Positions 6,876 to 7,076 of a DNA stretch of 7,076 bases are shown one piece after another (the stretch's first letter is position 1; each line of letters begins with the position of its first letter). The DNA is from an uncultured Terrimonas sp. Lineage in GTDB: Bacteria > Bacteroidota > Bacteroidia > Chitinophagales > Chitinophagaceae. The notes below the pieces were generated by a model, which was given only the letters and a program-made list of their open reading frames with translations, searched no databases and was not told where the DNA came from. The stretch lies in NCBI GenBank assembly GCA_946886925.1, contig CAMPJQ010000138.1, forward strand, positions 1 to 7,076, read 5' to 3'. The position numbers and the translations under genes are program-made.

Positions 6876-7076
6876 GTTGCAAAACATAAGACAATTTAAA
6901 CCAAATGGAAAAAGGCCTATGATGATGCAAGAACCGGCGAACAGAAAACAGTGAAACAATCAAATAAAATAGCAATAATAAAATCAACACTTTATCAGGT
7001 AAATGCATTTCTCTTAGATAAGGAATATAATGTTACTCTGCTTAAATTAAAATCCAGGTAAGTATATTTGAACTTC
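6876..7076. other. Region after sulfatase without recognisable gene
   Basis: The 200 bp after the sulfatase stop are A-rich and contain no clear terminator hairpin. A + strand frame is open from 6900 to the TAA at 7059-7061. Its only start-like codon is GTG at 6951, giving 36 residues (VKQSNKIAIIKS... ending LLKLKSR). The upstream part (KWKKAYDDARTGEQ) also looks protein-like but has no start codon. It could be a small gene, a relic of a longer one, or chance. I recognise no family. Confidence 0.35.
7063..7070 (+). promoter_or_regulatory. Candidate -7 box (TATATTTG) for a gene beyond the right edge
   Basis: TATATTTG matches the Bacteroidota -7 consensus TAnnTTTG exactly. A poor -33 candidate (TCTG, 7037-7040) sits 22 bp upstream. 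The window ends six bases later, so a gene starting shortly to the right is expected but cannot be seen. Confidence 0.4.

Noticed and set aside
1..7076. CRISPR array, tRNA/rRNA genes, insertion sequence ends
   Set aside because: I looked for regular short repeats, tRNA-like cloverleaf arms and terminal inverted repeats with a transposase and saw none.

Overview
The window looks like a piece of a Bacteroidota genome, most likely Chitinophagaceae or a close relative. The reasons are moderate GC content, A/T-rich translation starts without a clear Shine-Dalgarno, signal peptides ending in -KAQ or -AIS|Q, promoter-like TAnnTTTG-type boxes, a FecI-type ECF sigma fragment and a formylglycine-type S1 sulfatase. 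This taxonomic placement is inference; no marker gene is present.

Layout, all on the + strand: (1) 1-1248, the 3' part of a secreted carbohydrate-active protein whose start lies left of the window. (2) 1293-3071, a complete paralogue with a signal peptide. (3) 3160-4902, a second complete paralogue. These three form a tandem array. Each pairs a GH99/WbsX-like TIM-barrel domain (hallmark WNEW) with a C-terminal CBM9-like beta-sandwich domain. (4) 4986 to about 5187, the first third of an ECF sigma-70 factor, which loses its homology in the middle of the sigma-2 domain. (5) About 5190-5408, a gene-free junction. (6) 5409-6875, a complete S1-family sulfatase with an N-terminal signal that may be of lipoprotein type. 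(7) 6876-7076, no recognisable gene, with a consensus-like promoter box near the right edge.

The genes suggest a polysaccharide-processing locus. Exported GH99-like/CBM9-like proteins would bind or cleave a glycan, and the sulfatase could remove sulfate esters from the same or a related glycan. No SusC/SusD pair, anti-sigma factor or transporter is visible, and the sigma factor is broken, so the locus looks rearranged or partly decayed rather than like a textbook polysaccharide utilisation locus.

The points most worth following are these. All three paralogues lack the second glutamate expected in the GH99-type NEWxEG motif. The first paralogue also changes a downstream SRDIEP motif to NRAIQP. 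The same TANNATTG box lies just upstream of all four gene starts in the window.
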